Notes: generated by a model not told the origin, from the letters alone. Counted from the first letter of the stretch, positions 39,182-48,419 are shown. The stretch is 64,000 bases of DNA from Methanomassiliicoccus sp. (GCA_016109435.1 JAEILR010000003.1:62001-126000); one strand, 5' to 3'. Program-made: numbers and translations.

Positions 39182-42100
39182 ATGGACCCGCCTCTAGTCC
39201 TCTACATTGATGATGAACCAGGGCTACTTGAGCTTACCAAGGTCTTTCTGGAGGAGGGCGGCGATGTCCGGGTTGAAACGGAGCAACGCTCGTACAATGC
39301 GTTAAGCCGCCTGTCCCAGGCGGCCTACGATGTCATCGTGTCAGACTATCAGATGCCGAGGATGAACGGCATCGAACTCCTCAAGGAACTGAGGAAGAGG
39401 GGGGACCCCATTCCGTTCATCTTGTTCACCGGCCGGGGCCGAGAGGAGGTCGCCATCGAGGCCCTGAACAGCGGCGCGGACTTCTACATTCAGAAGGGCG
39501 GCAACCTTCAGGTGCAGTTCGGGGAGCTGAAGAACGCGATAGTCCAGCTGGCGCAGCGGAGGCGGGCGGAGCTTCAGGTCACCGCCAGCGAGCAGAAGTA
39601 CCGCGATCTGGTGGAGGGCGCTAACAGCATCATCCTCAAGCTCGACCCTGATGGCAGGATCACCTTCCTCAATCAGTACGGGCTCGATTTTTTCGACTGC
39701 GTCGATGACATCGTGGGGCGGCCGGTCGTGGGAACGCTGATCCGGCCCGAGGACCACTCGGAGGCGGAGATGGAGGAGATGGTGAGGGCCTTCACCACCG
39801 GGGCTTGCAAACAGTCGGCCTTCACCCTCCTCATCAGGCGAAGGAACGGGACCAGACGCTGGACCTCATGGACCGCCAAGACCATCCGCGGAGAGGGGAA
39901 CAGGGTCAAGGAGGTCCTGGTCATCGGCAACGATGTCACCGCGGCCAAGGACGCGGAGCAGGATCTTCAGAGGTCCATGTCCCACCTGAGGGCGATGCTG
40001 GACTCCAACGAGGAGGGCATCCTGCTGGTCGATGACCAAGGAGCGGTGGTCCAGTACAACCGGAGATTGCTGGAGATGTGGAGGATCCCCGACCCGGCGG
40101 AATCGCGCCTGGACCGGAAGATGCTCGAATACGTACGGGATCAGCTCAGGGACCCCGACGCCTTCAAGCAGTGCATCGAAGCTCCCTGCGACGACCTCTT
40201 GGCAGACGACAGTAGGCACTTGGAGTTCAAGGACGGCCGGGTCTTCGATGAGCACTCCGTCCCGGTCAGCATCGGGCCCAATGTCATCGGCCGCCTTTTG
40301 TTCTTCAGGGATGCGACCGGCATGAAGGACCAGGGGCGAGACCCCCCCTCTGTCGGTCCGGAGCCCAACGGGGCCCTCGAGGCCAGCCCGGCGGTCATGC
40401 TTTTTATCGAGCCGGGGACTGGCAAAATAATCCATGCCAACGAGGCGGCCTGCAGCTTCTACGGTTACGATCTCGAACGATTCACGGACATGAACATCTT
40501 CCAGGTGAGCCTGCTCCCCCCAACGACGATCAACGATATGCTCAGGCCGGACGAGCTTGAGAACGTGCATCACCACACCTCCAAGCACCGGCTGGCGACC
40601 GGCGAGATCAAGGACGTGGAGACCTTCACCGGGTCGATCGCCTTCAACGGCCGTAACCTGCTGTTCTCCATAGTAAAGGACATCACCGAGATAAGTAAGG
40701 CCAAGAGGCTGTTCGACGAGCTGGAGTACCGGCACGACAGTGTATTGGATCTCATCGGGGAAGGCATCCTGGTCGTCGACGCCCAGGACCGGATCGTCTT
40801 TGCCAATCAACGATTGGAAAGCATCCTTCGACTTCCTTCCGACAAGATCATCGGCACCCACTTGCTGTCCCACATCGCCCGCGGATCGATCGAGGACGCG
40901 ATGGTCAACATGAGGAAACGCAGGGAGGGATACACCAACCGGGCGGACTACCGGATGAATCGGGGAGATGGGTCGGAGCTGTGGGCCATCCTGTCCGCGA
41001 AACCGTTCTTCCAGCGTGGGGAGTTCGCCGGGACGACCTACGCCGTCACCGATATCAGCGAGCGCAGGGAGATGGAGGAGAGGTTGAGAGAGAGCGAACA
41101 GAAATGCCGGCAGATGATCGACAACGCCCAGGAGGGGATCTGGGCGGTGGACAGGGAATGGAACACCACCTTCGTGAACGACAACATGGTGAACATGATG
41201 GGATACACGAAGGACGAGATCATCGGCAGGAGCGCGCTGAAATTCCTGGACGAGGGGAGCAAACGCATGCTCCTCGAGCATATGAAGGACACCGGTACCA
41301 AGGCCGCCCAGAGGGGGGAGGTGGTCTTCCTCCGGAAGGGCGGCTCCAGGCTCCATGCCTGCCTGACCGTGTCCATGATCGTGGACGAGGAAGGGGACTT
41401 CATGGGGGCCGTCGCCTTCATCGCCGACATCACCGAGCAGAAGACGCTGCAGGAATCGCTATGGGAGGCGAACAAGAAGCTCAGCCTCCTGAACGACCTC
41501 ACCAGGCACGACATCAATAATCAGCTGACGGCGCTAAACGCGAACCTGGCCCTGCTCCGGGTCCGCACCGACGAGCCCGAATGCCTGGCCCGCCTGAAGG
41601 CCATCGACCTCTGTGCCGAATCGATCTGGCGGCACATCGAGTTCGCCAGGATATACCAGGAACTGGGGACAAGGTCACCGCAGTGGCAGGGGCTGGGGCC
41701 CCTCCTTGACGCCACCGTCCTGGAGAACAGGGACATCGTGAACCTGGACATCACTGATCAGGTGCGGAAGGTCCAGGTCTATGCCGACCCCATGCTCGGC
41801 AAGGTCTTCCATAATCTGTTGGAGAACAGCGCCAAATATGCCCGCAGGCCGACGACGGTGAGATTGAGATGCCAGATGTGCGAGGACCACTTGTTGCTGA
41901 CATATGAGGACATCGGTCCAGGCATCTCCTCGGAAAAGAAAGAGAAGATCTTCGAGAGCGGCTACGGCAGGGGGACCGGGTTCGGGCTGTTCCTCTCCCG
42001 GGAGGTCCTGGCCCTCACCGGGATGTCCATCAGGGAGACCGGCCGGCCCGGCGAGGGGGCGAGGTTCGACCTGATCATACCCCGGGGGCGCTACCGCCTA

Positions 42101-42199
42101 GAGGGGTCCGACGCCACCGGTCCCGAGGACCTCCAGGCCATCGAGGTCTGTACGAACGCATCGGCCGCGCCGGTCTCGTACTCCGATATCGTCCAGTGA
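39182..42199 (+). CDS. Hybrid sensor: receiver domain, multiple PAS domains, archaeal-type histidine kinase
   Basis: The 1005-residue protein starts with a receiver domain (YIDDEPGL, phospho-acceptor Asp55 in VIVSDYQMPRMNG, Lys in FYIQKGG). Four or five PAS domains follow (from about 135, 265, 395, 515 and 640), each ending in a DIT-like motif. The dimerisation helix has the archaeal H-box TRHDINNQLTALNANL near residue 776, and a HATPase follows (LLENSAKYA, EDIGPGIS, GRGTGFGLFLSREV). No membrane helix is present, so this is a cytoplasmic sensor with a receiver at the N-terminus, possibly an acceptor from another kinase. The same H-box type occurs in the 7TM kinase at 61302. Signal unknown. 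No response regulator gene is adjacent. Confidence 0.92.
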   Translation: MDPPLVLYIDDEPGLLELTKVFLEEGGDVRVETEQRSYNALSRLSQAAYDVIVSDYQMPRMNGIELLKELRKRGDPIPFILFTGRGREEVAIEALNSGADFYIQKGGNLQVQFGELKNAIVQLAQRRRAELQVTASEQKYRDLVEGANSIILKLDPDGRITFLNQYGLDFFDCVDDIVGRPVVGTLIRPEDHSEAEMEEMVRAFTTGACKQSAFTLLIRRRNGTRRWTSWTAKTIRGEGNRVKEVLVIGNDVTAAKDAEQDLQRSMSHLRAMLDSNEEGILLVDDQGAVVQYNRRLLEMWRIPDPAESRLDRKMLEYVRDQLRDPDAFKQCIEAPCDDLLADDSRHLEFKDGRVFDEHSVPVSIGPNVIGRLLFFRDATGMKDQGRDPPSVGPEPNGALEASPAVMLFIEPGTGKIIHANEAACSFYGYDLERFTDMNIFQVSLLPPTTINDMLRPDELENVHHHTSKHRLATGEIKDVETFTGSIAFNGRNLLFSIVKDITEISKAKRLFDELEYRHDSVLDLIGEGILVVDAQDRIVFANQRLESILRLPSDKIIGTHLLSHIARGSIEDAMVNMRKRREGYTNRADYRMNRGDGSELWAILSAKPFFQRGEFAGTTYAVTDISERREMEERLRESEQKCRQMIDNAQEGIWAVDREWNTTFVNDNMVNMMGYTKDEIIGRSALKFLDEGSKRMLLEHMKDTGTKAAQRGEVVFLRKGGSRLHACLTVSMIVDEEGDFMGAVAFIADITEQKTLQESLWEANKKLSLLNDLTRHDINNQLTALNANLALLRVRTDEPECLARLKAIDLCAESIWRHIEFARIYQELGTRSPQWQGLGPLLDATVLENRDIVNLDITDQVRKVQVYADPMLGKVFHNLLENSAKYARRPTTVRLRCQMCEDHLLLTYEDIGPGISSEKKEKIFESGYGRGTGFGLFLSREVLALTGMSIRETGRPGEGARFDLIIPRGRYRLEGSDATGPEDLQAIEVCTNASAAPVSYSDIVQ

Positions 42200-42371
42200 T
42201 CGATCCCTAACTTTCAATGTAACTATGATCGACAATAAAATTCTGGCAGTATTTGATCCGCTGAACGGCGGTCATGCTCCCTGACGGCCCCCCGCAGAGC
42301 GTAGAAAGACATATACGCTCAAAAGTATATGAACGCCTCAATATTCTTGCAGGAGAATTGAGGGACTACTG

Positions 42372-42803
42372 ATGAAGGCACTAGTCGTCTATGAGGGTAA
42401 CACCGAAAAGGTCGCACAGGCCATATGCTCGGGATTGAAGCAGGCAGGTCAGTCCGAAGTTGAATGCAAGTCGGTCGGGAGCGTAACCTCCGCGGACCTC
42501 GCCAAGGCCCAGTACTGGGTCCTCGGAGGGCCGTCGAGCGGGTTCCTGGCCGGGAGGAAGATCACCGGGCTGCTCAAGAAGACCATCGGCACCAACGGGA
42601 AGGCCGTCGGAGTTCTGTTCGACACCCGCGTGGCCGGAGAGCCGGCGGGCATGTCCGAGAAGCTCGCGGCGATCATGAAGGGAGCGAACATGAAAGTGGC
42701 CTCCTGGACCTACTTCAGCACCGGCCAGGACAAGATGCTCCTGCCGGGCGAGGAGAGCCTGGCGGTCATCTACGGGAAGAACCTCGCCGAGATGATGAAG
42801 TAA
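42372..42803 (+). CDS. Flavodoxin family protein
   Basis: The 143-residue product has the flavodoxin fold: first strand and phosphate-binding loop KALVVYEGNTEKVAQAI (the usual T/S-x-T-G-N-T loop is YEGNTE here), LGGPSSGFLAGRKITGLLKK near the second flavin loop, and a final helix. It should bind FMN and transfer electrons. The ATG is preceded by GCAGGAGAATTGAGG. An AT-rich promoter area (about 42225-42330) precedes it. It is convergent with the MFS gene, stops 4 nt apart. Its redox partner is not in view. Confidence 0.85.
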   Translation: MKALVVYEGNTEKVAQAICSGLKQAGQSEVECKSVGSVTSADLAKAQYWVLGGPSSGFLAGRKITGLLKKTIGTNGKAVGVLFDTRVAGEPAGMSEKLAAIMKGANMKVASWTYFSTGQDKMLLPGEESLAVIYGKNLAEMMK

Positions 42804-42807
42804 GAGA

Positions 42808-44133
42808 TCAGCTCGCGGCCGGGGCCTCCGCCCCGTCCGCTTCCTGGTCTGTCTTGATCCTGCTGAGCACGATCAAGCCTACCACCAGGAAGGCTGAGGC
42901 TATCGCGAACACCACGCCGTATCCGAGGCTCTGGGCGACGTAGCCGCCGATGAGGGCACCGGCCACCGCGGCAGATCCCTGCATGGCGCCGTACATGCCC
43001 GTGGACTCGGCCCGGCACTCCTTCTTGCATATGTTGGACACGATGTGGTTTCCCGACACCGAGATGTTGGCCCAGAAGAAGCCCAGCAGGGCATGCAGGG
43101 CACAGAACACCACCAGCAGCCCGGTCGTCGACAGGCCGAGGAGGGTTACCAGGAAGAAGGAGGGGAACACCGCCATCCGTCCTGCCACCGCGCCGACCTG
43201 CAGTTTCTTGCTGCCGTACTGGGTAGCCCACCGTCCGGCCACGGAGTAGGTCAGGGCGGAAGCCACCGATGACGCCAGGTATATGACGAACACCTCCGCG
43301 CTGGTCATGCCCGCGTACTGCTTCAGGAAGATCGGAAGGCCGACATAGAACGTCAGGAAGCCGGTGAAGGTGACCAGAGTGTACAAGTAATAGCGTCGGA
43401 GATTTGAGGGAAAGTTCTCCACCCTCATGTTCTTGGTGCTGATCATCAGCACGTGCATCACCCGCTGGGGCATGTACCGCGCGCGCTCGACGGTGAACAG
43501 CGGCACCCGGTGCAGGGCACCGCTGATCTGGGAGCGGTCCACCAGCTCGCCGGGCTCGGGAACCCAGCGGTAGGCCAGGAACACGGAGACGAGGGAGAGG
43601 CTTCCGGCCAGCAGGAATAGCGCCCGCATTTCCACCGCGGAGCTCCCGGCGCCGGTGAAGAACGCGATCCATATGGTCCCGATGAGCAGGCCGAGGACCC
43701 ACCCCAGACCGCCGATGCGGCTGAAGTCGCCCAGTCGTTTGGCCCACTCCTTCTTGGGGAACGACTCGAGGATGAGGACGGTGCCCACCGGGGCGGCCGC
43801 CGTCGACAGCACCCCCATCACCACGTTGGCGATGAGGTACTGGAAGAAGTTGATGGAAAAGGCCATCATCAGCATGGCCAGGGCCATGCCTCCGAAACCG
43901 ATCAGGACGAACGCCCGCCTCTTCTTGGCAGCGTCCGACAGGTTGCCCCACAGGATGTGGGAGGGGATGGCGGCCAGGGACGATATCGCGCTAAGCAGGC
44001 CTACCTGGGCCACCGTTCCGGCCAGCGCCTCGGTTATGAACAGCGGTATAAGCGGCGAGGTGCTCCCGCCGGCCATGTTGTGAGGAAGGAACGAGTAGTA
44101 CCACTTGTCGTCCTTCGGCTTGTCCTTGCCCAT
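42808..44133 (-). CDS. Major facilitator superfamily transporter
   Basis: The 441-residue membrane protein has 12 predicted helices in two halves. The MFS loop 2-3 motif appears as HILWGNLSDAAKKRRAFVLI. The second half begins after a charged central loop (about 205-245, QRVMHVLMISTKNMRVENFP). Substrate cannot be inferred; the general pattern is of a drug/metabolite-type exporter. The N-terminus MGKDKPKDDKWYYSFLP is cytoplasmic. It is monocistronic by appearance, with 75 nt to the upstream DUF1634 gene on the same strand. Confidence 0.9.
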   Translation of the reverse strand: MGKDKPKDDKWYYSFLPHNMAGGSTSPLIPLFITEALAGTVAQVGLLSAISSLAAIPSHILWGNLSDAAKKRRAFVLIGFGGMALAMLMMAFSINFFQYLIANVVMGVLSTAAAPVGTVLILESFPKKEWAKRLGDFSRIGGLGWVLGLLIGTIWIAFFTGAGSSAVEMRALFLLAGSLSLVSVFLAYRWVPEPGELVDRSQISGALHRVPLFTVERARYMPQRVMHVLMISTKNMRVENFPSNLRRYYLYTLVTFTGFLTFYVGLPIFLKQYAGMTSAEVFVIYLASSVASALTYSVAGRWATQYGSKKLQVGAVAGRMAVFPSFFLVTLLGLSTTGLLVVFCALHALLGFFWANISVSGNHIVSNICKKECRAESTGMYGAMQGSAAVAGALIGGYVAQSLGYGVVFAIASAFLVVGLIVLSRIKTDQEADGAEAPAAS

Positions 44134-44208
44134 CCCTATGCATCCCGCCAGGAGATTGGTCCTCGCTTCATGAACCTTTGCTTCTCCGTACTCACTGGCA
44201 GGAACTCC

Positions 44209-44556
44209 TCAGCTCAGGAGGACCCCGGCGGCGATGACCGCGAGGACCGTTAGGGAGAGAAGGACGAACCTCGGCTCCCGGTCCACCGCGAACACGGCCA
44301 TGGCGGTGAGCACCCGGGTGAGCGGGGTGGCGATGAGCAGGAGGATCCCAAGGTCGATCACGGCGATGGGGCTGCCCTCAAGCAGGCCAGGTATTATCTC
44401 CGCCGGCGACAGGTCAATCGCCTGGTGGTCCGCCGGCGATAAGGCGAACAGCACTAGGCCGAGGAGCAGGACCGACAGGCTGAGGACCATCCCCGCCCGC
44501 AGCACGATGTGCACCCACCGGTCGATGCGGACGTGGTCATGGGCATCGTACTTCAG
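44209..44556 (-). CDS. DUF1634 family membrane protein, apparent CTG start
   Basis: The product (about 115 residues, LKYDAHDHVRIDRWVHIVLR...) has three hydrophobic segments with the DUF1634 pattern. These proteins regularly sit beside TauE/SafE (TSUP) transporters, as here. No ATG, GTG or TTG lies at a suitable place before the first helix. A CTG at 44556 overlaps the TSUP stop as CTGA, in the same way that ATGA and GTGA overlaps are used elsewhere in this window, with GGGGGTGAT just upstream. A GTG inside the first helix is the only near alternative. The function is unknown; it may be an accessory subunit of the transporter. Confidence 0.75.
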   Translation of the reverse strand: MKYDAHDHVRIDRWVHIVLRAGMVLSLSVLLLGLVLFALSPADHQAIDLSPAEIIPGLLEGSPIAVIDLGILLLIATPLTRVLTAMAVFAVDREPRFVLLSLTVLAVIAAGVLLS

Positions 44557-45386
44557 GGCATCACCCCCAGAGCCTTGAGCACCATGATGGCCGCCACGGC
44601 GAGCATGATCACGGCGAAGTACCGCCTCAGGGTCGGGCCGGCGATGCGCCCGGACAGTCGCGGTCCGACGGTGGCGCCGGCGAACACCCCCACCGCCACC
44701 AAGGCGGCCAGGACCGGGGAGATGAGGCCGTTGGTGTACAGGACCGCCGCCCCGGCGAGGGCGGTGACGCCGATCATGAAGTTGCTGGTGGCGGTGGCCG
44801 CGCGGATGGGCACGCCCATCCACACGTTCATGGTGGGGACCTTGACGATGCCCCCGCCGATACCCAGCATCCCCGACATGTTGCCCGCCGCGAAACTGGC
44901 CACGAGCCCCTTGCCCAGGTTCCTGACCTCGTAGGACACCTCCTCGCCGGACCGGGGGTCGTTGTAGGCGCAGGCGAGGTAGTCGTAGCACTTGCCCTTG
45001 CTATCTATGGTGACCTCCGGCCGGCGGAGCATGTAGTACGATGAGTAGACGAGCACGGCGGCAAACACCGCCGACAGCACGAACTGATCAAAGTAGATCG
45101 CCAGGTACGCCCCGATGATGGAACCGACCGCCGTGGCCGGTTCCATGATCATCCCCAGGCGGATGTTGACCATCCCCTCCCCCACGTACCGCGACGCCGC
45201 CCCGGTGGACGAGGCGATGACCCCGATGAGGCTGGCCCCGATGGCCTCCTTCATGGGGATGCCCAGGGCGATGGTGAGGATGGGTATGATGATCATCCCT
45301 CCCCCGATGCCGAACATCGAGCCTACCACTCCGGCCAGGACGGCGCCGATGATGACTCCCAGGGCCAGCACGGGGTCCATTGCCAT
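44553..45386 (-). CDS. TSUP (TauE/SafE) family anion transporter
   Basis: The 277-residue membrane protein has about eight helices with the two family repeats: GVVGSMFGIGGGMIIIPIL near the start and AAGNMSGMLGIGGGIVKVP in the second half, each with the G-GGG motif. The family exports or imports sulfite, sulfoacetate, sulfonates or similar anions. A cytoplasmic loop with CYDYLACAYNDPRSGEEVSY contains two Cys and is characteristic of the DUF1634-linked subgroup. The divergent THUMP gene at 45458 begins about 70 nt away. Confidence 0.92.
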   Translation of the reverse strand: MAMDPVLALGVIIGAVLAGVVGSMFGIGGGMIIIPILTIALGIPMKEAIGASLIGVIASSTGAASRYVGEGMVNIRLGMIMEPATAVGSIIGAYLAIYFDQFVLSAVFAAVLVYSSYYMLRRPEVTIDSKGKCYDYLACAYNDPRSGEEVSYEVRNLGKGLVASFAAGNMSGMLGIGGGIVKVPTMNVWMGVPIRAATATSNFMIGVTALAGAAVLYTNGLISPVLAALVAVGVFAGATVGPRLSGRIAGPTLRRYFAVIMLAVAAIMVLKALGVMP

Positions 45387-45457
45387 TCGATATATGTCAG
45401 CCGTTAATAACCCCTGTCCCGCGAAACAATAATAACCACCGCGGGCATCACAAGCGC

Positions 45458-46318
45458 GTGGACGTCATTCTGGCCCGGTACGCGGAAGTGGGCCTCAAGA
45501 GCTCCGGGGTGCGAAGGTACTTCGAGAGCATCCTCATCGACAACATGCTGACCGCGCTGTCGGCGCAAGGGCTGGAAGCTCTGGTGACCTCCGAGCAGGG
45601 GCGCATATACATCACCACCGACCGCATGGACGACTCCATACCGGTCCTTCGCCGGGTCTTCGGTGTCGCTTCCCTGTCCCCCGCCCTCATCTCCGACAGC
45701 GCCATGGAGGAGATGCAGCGGGCCGCCGCGGAGTACTCCCGCACCGTTCTCGGGGAGGGGCGATCCTTCGCGGTAAAGGCCCGCAGGGAGGGAAACCATC
45801 CCTACAAAAGCATGGACGTCGGCCGGGAGGTCGGTTCGGCCATCTTCCTGGCCAACGAGGACAAGGGGGTCAGGGTCGACCTGACCCGTCCTGATGTCAC
45901 ATTCTACGTCGAGGTCCGCGATCGGAAGGCGTACATCTTCAGCGAGTACCTGTCCGGGCCGGGAGGCTTGCCCATGGGCAGCCAGGGGAAGGTCGTGGCG
46001 GTGGTCGAGAACGACCGCGATGCCCTGGCGGCATGGATGATGATGAAGCGGGGCTGTCGGGTCATCGTTTCCGCGTCCTCCGAGGACGGCCCCGCGGCCT
46101 CGCTAGGAGCATGGGATCCCCGGCTCAAGGTCGTGGTCGGACGGGAGGTGCGCAGGGTGCTGCGGGACTCCAAGGCCCTGGCCACGGTCCACGGCTATGG
46201 CGTGGAGGACATAGATATCATCCGCGCGCTCCCTTCCGACGTACCGGCGTTCTTCCCCCTCATCGGCATGACCGGAGCGGAGGTCCAGGAGCGGTCGGCC
46301 TTCATCAGGTCGGCATGA
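45458..46318 (+). CDS. ThiI-like THUMP protein lacking the PP-loop motif
   Basis: The product (286 residues from GTG 45458) matches the N-terminal half of ThiI: an NFLD start LARYAEVGLKSSGVRRYFES and a THUMP domain (about 80-165) with FAVKARREGNHPYKSMDVGR. It then enters the ThiI catalytic domain with GPGGLPMGSQGKVVAVV, but the ATP-pyrophosphatase loop SGGxDS is replaced by ENDRDA (184-189), and the catalytic Cys region and much of the C-terminus are missing or diverged. ThiI makes 4-thiouridine in tRNA; this protein may still bind tRNA but probably does not thiolate. It ends 27 nt before the convergent GNAT stop. Confidence 0.82.
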   Translation: MDVILARYAEVGLKSSGVRRYFESILIDNMLTALSAQGLEALVTSEQGRIYITTDRMDDSIPVLRRVFGVASLSPALISDSAMEEMQRAAAEYSRTVLGEGRSFAVKARREGNHPYKSMDVGREVGSAIFLANEDKGVRVDLTRPDVTFYVEVRDRKAYIFSEYLSGPGGLPMGSQGKVVAVVENDRDALAAWMMMKRGCRVIVSASSEDGPAASLGAWDPRLKVVVGREVRRVLRDSKALATVHGYGVEDIDIIRALPSDVPAFFPLIGMTGAEVQERSAFIRSA

Positions 46319-46345
46319 GCGGCGGCCGCTTCCTCCGGCAGCGCG

Positions 46346-46915
46346 CTACTGCCGTCCTCCGAAATGAAGGTCGAGGCGAGTGACCGGGACGACCGGTTCC
46401 GGCACTGGATGATGTTCGCCGATCATCTTCTCCATCCAGATCATGTCCCACCACCTGCCGAACTTGTACCCGCACTTGGTGAAGTGACCTACGGTCCTGT
46501 ACCCCATGCGTTCGTGGAACCCGATGCTTCCAGGGTTGGGGTAGGAGATGCAGGCGTTCAGATTGACGATACGCTGCTCCCTCAGGATGCGCTCCAGTTC
46601 CAGGTATAGGGCTTTGCCGATCCCCGCCCCCCGGCGTTCCTGCCGCACATACACCGTGGTCTCGGCGGACCAGTTGTAAGCGGCCCGCTCTTTGAACGCT
46701 GAGGCGTAGGCATAGCCAGCGATTCCGTCGCCGGTCATCGCCACCAGAAAGGGATACCCGGTGAGGACGCTCCCGATCCTCCTGCGGAACTCCTCCACGG
46801 TGGGCATGGTGTATTCGAAGGTGATCGCCGTGCCGGTGACGTACGGAGCATAGATTGCCAGAAGTTCCGCGGCGTCGTCCTCCGATGCCATGCGGATCGT
46901 CAAGCGGTGGTTCAT
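46346..46915 (-). CDS. GNAT family N-acetyltransferase, phosphinothricin acetyltransferase-like
   Basis: The 189-residue product starts MNHRLTIRMASEDDAAELLA and has the acetyl-CoA binding step VYVRQERRGAGIGKALYLEL, then NLNACISYPNPGSIGFHERM and GYRTVGHFTKCGYKFGRWWD, a layout typical of the Pat/MddA (phosphinothricin or methionine sulfone acetyltransferase) subgroup. It transfers acetyl from acetyl-CoA to an amine. The start is the ATG at 46915; in-frame Met codons at 46993 and 47032 would add a poorly conserved leader. A substrate cannot be assigned. Confidence 0.88.
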   Translation of the reverse strand: MNHRLTIRMASEDDAAELLAIYAPYVTGTAITFEYTMPTVEEFRRRIGSVLTGYPFLVAMTGDGIAGYAYASAFKERAAYNWSAETTVYVRQERRGAGIGKALYLELERILREQRIVNLNACISYPNPGSIGFHERMGYRTVGHFTKCGYKFGRWWDMIWMEKMIGEHHPVPEPVVPVTRLDLHFGGRQ

Positions 46916-47091
46916 GTTCGTGCCCTCATCCAATGGCGGGGGAACGATGCTCCGAGAGGCTGATATCTCTTTCGCCGCCAGCGCGTTCGTCATCGATCGC
47001 CGCTCGCAAAGGCCGTTCGGGAGGCGGACCATCCTCTCAGGCACAAGAAGAATGCTGAAATAAATAAAGGAAAAAGGAAAGGATTGAGGGC

Positions 47092-47739
47092 TTACTTGCC
47101 CTGGTGCTTGTGGGCGTTGATGGAGGGGCGGACCTTCTCGGCTCCCTTGCCCTTCCACTTCAGGCCACGGCCGGCCTTGCCCGCTGCGGTGAGACCACGG
47201 AACGCCCTCCCTCTCTGCTTGGAGGAGCATATCCAGTTGATGGTCCTGTCCGCCTTGATGACCGGGTGGTGCGGGTCGACCAGGATGATCTCGAACCACT
47301 CTTGCTGGCCGTCCATTCCGACCCAGTAGGAGTTAAGGACCTCGAGGTTAGGATACCTCTTGGAGGCGCGCTCCTCGGCGATCCGCTGGAGGCTCTTCCC
47401 CGCGGTGATCTTGTTGATACCCTTCCGCTTGGCGCGGCGGCCCTTGCGTATCTGTCGGCGCCTGAGGGAACCCTTGCGCACGCGTCCCCGCACTACCACG
47501 AAGCCCTGCTTGGCCTTATAGCCCAGCTTCCGGGCGCGGTCCAGGCGGGTGGGGTGCTCGACCCTCATGTAGTTCTCGTCCCGGCGCCATTCGATCATGC
47601 GCTCCCATTGGAGCCCCTTGACGTAGGTGTCGGACGGCCTGTTCCAGGCGTCGGCAATAAAACTGTACATGTTCTTGCCCTTAACGGTCCTCTTCTCCTC
47701 TTCCTCGACCGCGGGCGCTGCCTTATGGTTCTCTTCCAT
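47092..47739 (-). CDS. rpl15e: Ribosomal protein eL15
   Basis: The core MYSFIADAWNRPSDTYVKGL, RVEHPTRLDRARKLGYKAKQ, GLNKI-like GINKITAGKSLQRIAEERA, PNLEVLNSYWVG and C-terminal NAHKHQGK identify archaeal eL15. The usual protein begins near the MYSFI methionine (47670). Here an upstream ATG at 47739 has GGTGAT four nt before it and adds about 23 residues rich in Glu, Lys and Ala (MEENHKAAPAVEEEEKRTVK). This acidic N-terminal extension is unusual for the family. An inverted repeat lies directly upstream. Confidence 0.95.
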   Translation of the reverse strand: MEENHKAAPAVEEEEKRTVKGKNMYSFIADAWNRPSDTYVKGLQWERMIEWRRDENYMRVEHPTRLDRARKLGYKAKQGFVVVRGRVRKGSLRRRQIRKGRRAKRKGINKITAGKSLQRIAEERASKRYPNLEVLNSYWVGMDGQQEWFEIILVDPHHPVIKADRTINWICSSKQRGRAFRGLTAAGKAGRGLKWKGKGAEKVRPSINAHKHQGK

Positions 47740-47750
47740 GTGTATCACCA

Positions 47751-47788
47751 TGCCGCTTTGCGGCGTTTAGGGATTCACCCCCGGGTGA
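47751..47788 (-). promoter_or_regulatory. Inverted repeats in the eL15 leader
   Basis: GCCGC-TTT-GCGGC (47752-47764) forms a perfect 5-bp hairpin with a 3-nt loop just before the eL15 start region, and TCACCC-CC-GGGTGA (47775-47788) is a second perfect dyad 10 nt further upstream. Such structures could be an operator or an mRNA element for autoregulation by a ribosomal protein; neither is demonstrated. Confidence 0.35.
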
Positions 47789-47898
47789 CGGGGGCACATC
47801 TCCGACGAGATATCCTCTCGTGACTACGGTCGGACAGAATGACCGATTTATTTAACCCTATCGGGCCTCCATGGCCCGGGGGAGCGACCACGGCGTTA

Positions 47899-48315
47899 TC
47901 AGCCGGCCTCGGCTACCGCGCGTTCGATAAAATCAAGTTCCTCGTCCAGCTCGTTCAGGGAACCCTCCCGGAAGCACTTGACGAAGCCTCCCCGGTGTCC
48001 CTCAAGATAATAGCCGCGATCCTTCAGCACCTTCAGCGCCGTCGCCCTCCGCTCCAGCATGGTCACGTCGTACTCCGACCCCTCATCAAGGAACAGAGGC
48101 ACGTGCACCTCCAGGGAGTAGCGCTTCTCCCCCCCCTCCTGATGGATGCCGAGAATGGTGAGGAGCCCGGCGAGCAGTACCTGCAGGTCCAGTTCATAGA
48201 CCCTCTGCTTAATGGCCTCGTTAAGCTCCCTGACGTTCACGATGCGGCGCTCGTCGCTCTCTTCCAGCGATCCGTCCGCGGCCCACTCTCCAATGATCTC
48301 AAGCTTTCCTATCAA
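47899..48315 (-). CDS. Unknown soluble protein
   Basis: The 138-residue product is acidic, with mixed alpha/beta prediction (QVLLAGLLTILGIHQEGGEK, YSLEVHVPLFLDEGSEYDVT, ATALKVLKDRGYYLEGHRGG), and ends in a Glu-rich helix (LDEELDFIERAVAEAG). No Cys motif or membrane helix. I do not recognise the family. It lies between the polymerase gene and eL15 on the same strand, with about 100 nt to the polymerase stop. Confidence 0.6.
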   Translation of the reverse strand: MIGKLEIIGEWAADGSLEESDERRIVNVRELNEAIKQRVYELDLQVLLAGLLTILGIHQEGGEKRYSLEVHVPLFLDEGSEYDVTMLERRATALKVLKDRGYYLEGHRGGFVKCFREGSLNELDEELDFIERAVAEAG

Positions 48316-48419
48316 ATTCGATACCCGAGAGTTAAGAACCTCGTTGATATGTTAAACGTATCTGCGTGGTTTTTCATCTTCGGAACTAACCGCGCAGCCA
48401 GACGATGTTCCGACGCTGA

